Source: Candidatus Latescibacterota bacterium (GTDB lineage Bacteria > Latescibacterota > UBA2968). From it: a DNA stretch of 8,276 nucleotides. Each line of letters opens with the position of its first letter. The first letter of the stretch is position 1. Shown here in pieces: positions 6,358 through 8,276 of the stretch. The stretch lies in NCBI GenBank assembly GCA_018650745.1, contig JABIFK010000212.1, positions 1 to 8,276 of the forward strand. The letters are read 5' to 3'. A program made the position numbers and the translations under genes. Under the pieces are notes generated by a model. That model was not told the origin of the DNA, made no database searches, and saw nothing but the letters and a program-made list of their open reading frames with translations.

Positions 6358-6392
6358 TATAGATCTATTGAATATTACTGCGGAGATTTGTT

Positions 6393-7223
6393 ATGCGCTG
6401 TATTTGGGTGGCTATCTGGGCGATCGCTGTTGTTTGTGGGTGTGCCAAAGAGCAAACTGCAGATGTGGAAATAGACGTCGCGTCGATGCAAACGCAATTT
6501 TTGGATCAAAATGGGTCAGTAGCCTCGCGTGTTGCATTGGGGAGGGTGTTGGTCGCACATGAGGCTGGCCGGGCATTTTTGGTAACGCAATATGGCAGCG
6601 GTCGCCGATATGTGGTACAGGCTGTGGTTGACAGTATCATTGGGGACCGCCCAGTCGTGGCTGCTCAACTGTTGGCAGAGTTGATGGCCGCTGCGGGGGG
6701 GGAAGCCAAATTACATTTTGAAGCCCAGTTGATCACATTGGGTGAACCGGCTACCCCTGTTTTGGTTGAGCTGGCCAAATCAGAGACCGATTGGCAAACC
6801 ATGATGCGCACCTTAGATGCATTGGGTAAACTGAAAGCCAAACAGGGCAGGGATGTGATGGCGGCTCAGTTACATCATTCCAATGATTGGGTGCGTATTG
6901 CTGCGGCTCATGCATTGGGTGATCTTGGAGACCTGGATGGTGTGCCTGCGTTGGTTGGTGCTTTAGAAGATACGAGTGACACGGTCATTTCGGCTGCATT
7001 GGTTGGTTTGGGCAAGGTTGGTGATCTAGGTGCCGTTCAGGTTTGTGGCCAAAAACTAAAGCATAAAAACCCACGTGTGCGTGCGGCGGCTGTTTCTGCC
7101 TTGGGGCGTATAGGAGGCGTTGAGGCAAAAGGGTTTTTGGATACAGCACTGAAAGATCCTGATTCTGGGGTGCGATTTAAAGCGCAAGGTGCATTAGATA
7201 AAATAACAAAGAATGCAAAGTGA
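6393..7223 (+). CDS. HEAT-repeat lipoprotein
   Basis: A 276-residue putative lipoprotein with a C-terminal HEAT/PBS-type helical repeat domain, a fold used for protein-protein binding. The start ATG has GGAG (6382-6385) 7 bases upstream. The N-terminus MRCIWVAIWAIAVVCGC is a short lipoprotein signal, with Cys17 as the likely lipidated residue (VCG before it). Residues 20-115 form a less regular helical region. From about 116 the helical repeats begin, and the last four second-helix motifs fall at an exact 31-residue period: DWVRIAAAHALGDLGD (165), DTVISAALVGLGKVGD (196), PRVRAAAVSALGRIGG (227) and SGVRFKAQGALDKITK (258). HEAT-like repeats in phycobilin lyases look similar, but without neighbours of that type an adaptor or scaffold role in the cell envelope is more likely. 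The partner is unknown. It is transcribed from its own promoter and is followed by an 85-base gap. Confidence 0.88.
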   Translation: MRCIWVAIWAIAVVCGCAKEQTADVEIDVASMQTQFLDQNGSVASRVALGRVLVAHEAGRAFLVTQYGSGRRYVVQAVVDSIIGDRPVVAAQLLAELMAAAGGEAKLHFEAQLITLGEPATPVLVELAKSETDWQTMMRTLDALGKLKAKQGRDVMAAQLHHSNDWVRIAAAHALGDLGDLDGVPALVGALEDTSDTVISAALVGLGKVGDLGAVQVCGQKLKHKNPRVRAAAVSALGRIGGVEAKGFLDTALKDPDSGVRFKAQGALDKITKNAK

Positions 7224-7308
7224 CCGACATTGGGTTGCGCCTGTGAAAAACATAAATGAGTCGTTGAATAGTACTATACTTACGCTTTCTTCTTTTGAGT
7301 AATTTAAC

Positions 7309-8016
<708 letters not shown>

Positions 8017-8017
8017 C

Positions 8018-8276
8018 ATGGCAAAATGCAAAAGGCAAAAGGCAAAAGGTGGATGTGGGCGATTGCTTGGTCGCTTCCCAATCTCTGCGACGGGTTGGCG
8101 GGATGGTGTTTTTTACTTTCTACTCTTCACCTTTTACGCTTGTGGTGTTTCTTGGTGCGATCTGGGCTTACGAGATGTGCGTGTCGCACGTGCCGACGTT
8201 GATGGGGATGGAATTGCAGAAGTGGTTGCTGGTGGGCGCCTGGGGCGTGCACCAGCGGTTGATGCGCCTCGCAGTG
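8018..8276 (+). CDS. 5' part of an exported protein with an FG-GAP/calcium-loop motif (cut by window end)
   Basis: An open frame of 86 codons runs to the right edge. The ATG at 8018 is one base after the preceding stop, and GAGGA (8006-8010) lies 7 bases before it inside the upstream gene, so translation may be coupled. The first 20 residues are very basic (MAKCKRQKAKGG, then RLLGR). A hydrophobic stretch FYFLLFTFYACG follows at about 32-43, with Cys42 or Cys47 as possible lipidation sites, though neither lipobox is good. Residues 53-73 read RDVRVARADVDGDGIAEVVAGG, containing the DxDxDG calcium-binding loop of FG-GAP/VCBS-type beta-propeller repeats. The basic and hydrophobic segments are encoded by two different heptanucleotide repeats. 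A later start is possible, in which case the repeats would be intergenic. Function and full length are unknown. Confidence 0.6.
   Translation, partial: MAKCKRQKAKGGCGRLLGRFPISATGWRDGVFYFLLFTFYACGVSWCDLGLRDVRVARADVDGDGIAEVVAGGRLGRAPAVDAPRS
8020..8047 (+). repeat. Heptanucleotide tandem repeat, 4 units (GGCAAAA)
   Basis: The units read GGCAAAA, TGCAAAA, GGCAAAA, GGCAAAA. In the assigned frame they encode the basic start of the last gene (AKCKRQKAKG). Any forward frame of the perfect repeat gives the same cyclic peptide G-K-R-Q-K-A-K. Confidence 0.92.
8110..8137 (+). repeat. Degenerate heptanucleotide repeat, 4 units (TTTTTAC-type)
   Basis: The units read TTTTTAC, TTTCTAC, TCTTCAC, CTTTTAC. 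This is a decayed copy of the array at 7342-7376, again encoding a hydrophobic stretch (FYFLLFTFY) near the N-terminus of an exported protein. The heptapeptide FLLFTFY is identical in the two genes. Confidence 0.8.

Noticed and set aside
7264..7280. TTGAAT with TATACT upstream of the M15 gene as a full promoter
   Set aside because: The spacing is only 5 bases; the -10-like box alone is not enough for a promoter call.

Overview
The window comes from a Gram-negative (diderm), probably flagellated bacterium. The evidence is an RND inner-membrane transporter, a TolC-type outer-membrane protein, three genes with lipoprotein-like or uncertain lipoprotein signals, and a FlgM-like anti-sigma factor. 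Base composition is moderate, with many T/G-rich codons on the plus strand. Nothing here fixes the phylum; an uncultivated or poorly sampled lineage is possible but is only an impression.

Region 1 (1-4283) is an export module. It holds the 3' part of an RND efflux permease that runs off the left edge, a 306-base leader, a TolC-family outer membrane protein, and a small signal-peptide-bearing protein of unknown function with its own strong ribosome binding site only 13 bases after the TolC stop. Region 2 (4297-5831) is a complete, apparently recent IS4-family (Tn5/IS50-like) insertion sequence of 1517 bp. It has perfect 17-bp terminal inverted repeats, a perfect 9-bp target duplication and an intact transposase with all DDE and YREK residues. 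It landed between the export genes and a strong bidirectional terminator (5854-5893), so it separates the operon from its terminator.

Region 3 (5915-7223) has two divergent genes with good sigma-70-like promoters in the shared intergenic region. A FlgM-like gene lies on the minus strand, convergent with the export genes and sharing their terminator. A HEAT-repeat lipoprotein with an exact 31-residue period lies on the plus strand. Region 4 (7309-8276) holds an M15-type peptidase lipoprotein followed after one base by the start of a protein with a calcium-loop (DxDxDG, FG-GAP-like) motif, cut by the right edge.

The most unusual signal is in region 4. Heptanucleotide tandem repeats (TTTTTAC and GGCAAAA types) lie inside the 5' coding ends of two adjacent genes and appear to encode their export signals. 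Because 7 is not a multiple of 3, each repeat encodes the same cyclic heptapeptide in all three forward frames: hydrophobic for TTTTTAC, basic for GGCAAAA. The second gene seems to have a signal-peptide n-region made of one repeat and an h-region made of the other. No CRISPR array, tRNA or rRNA was seen.
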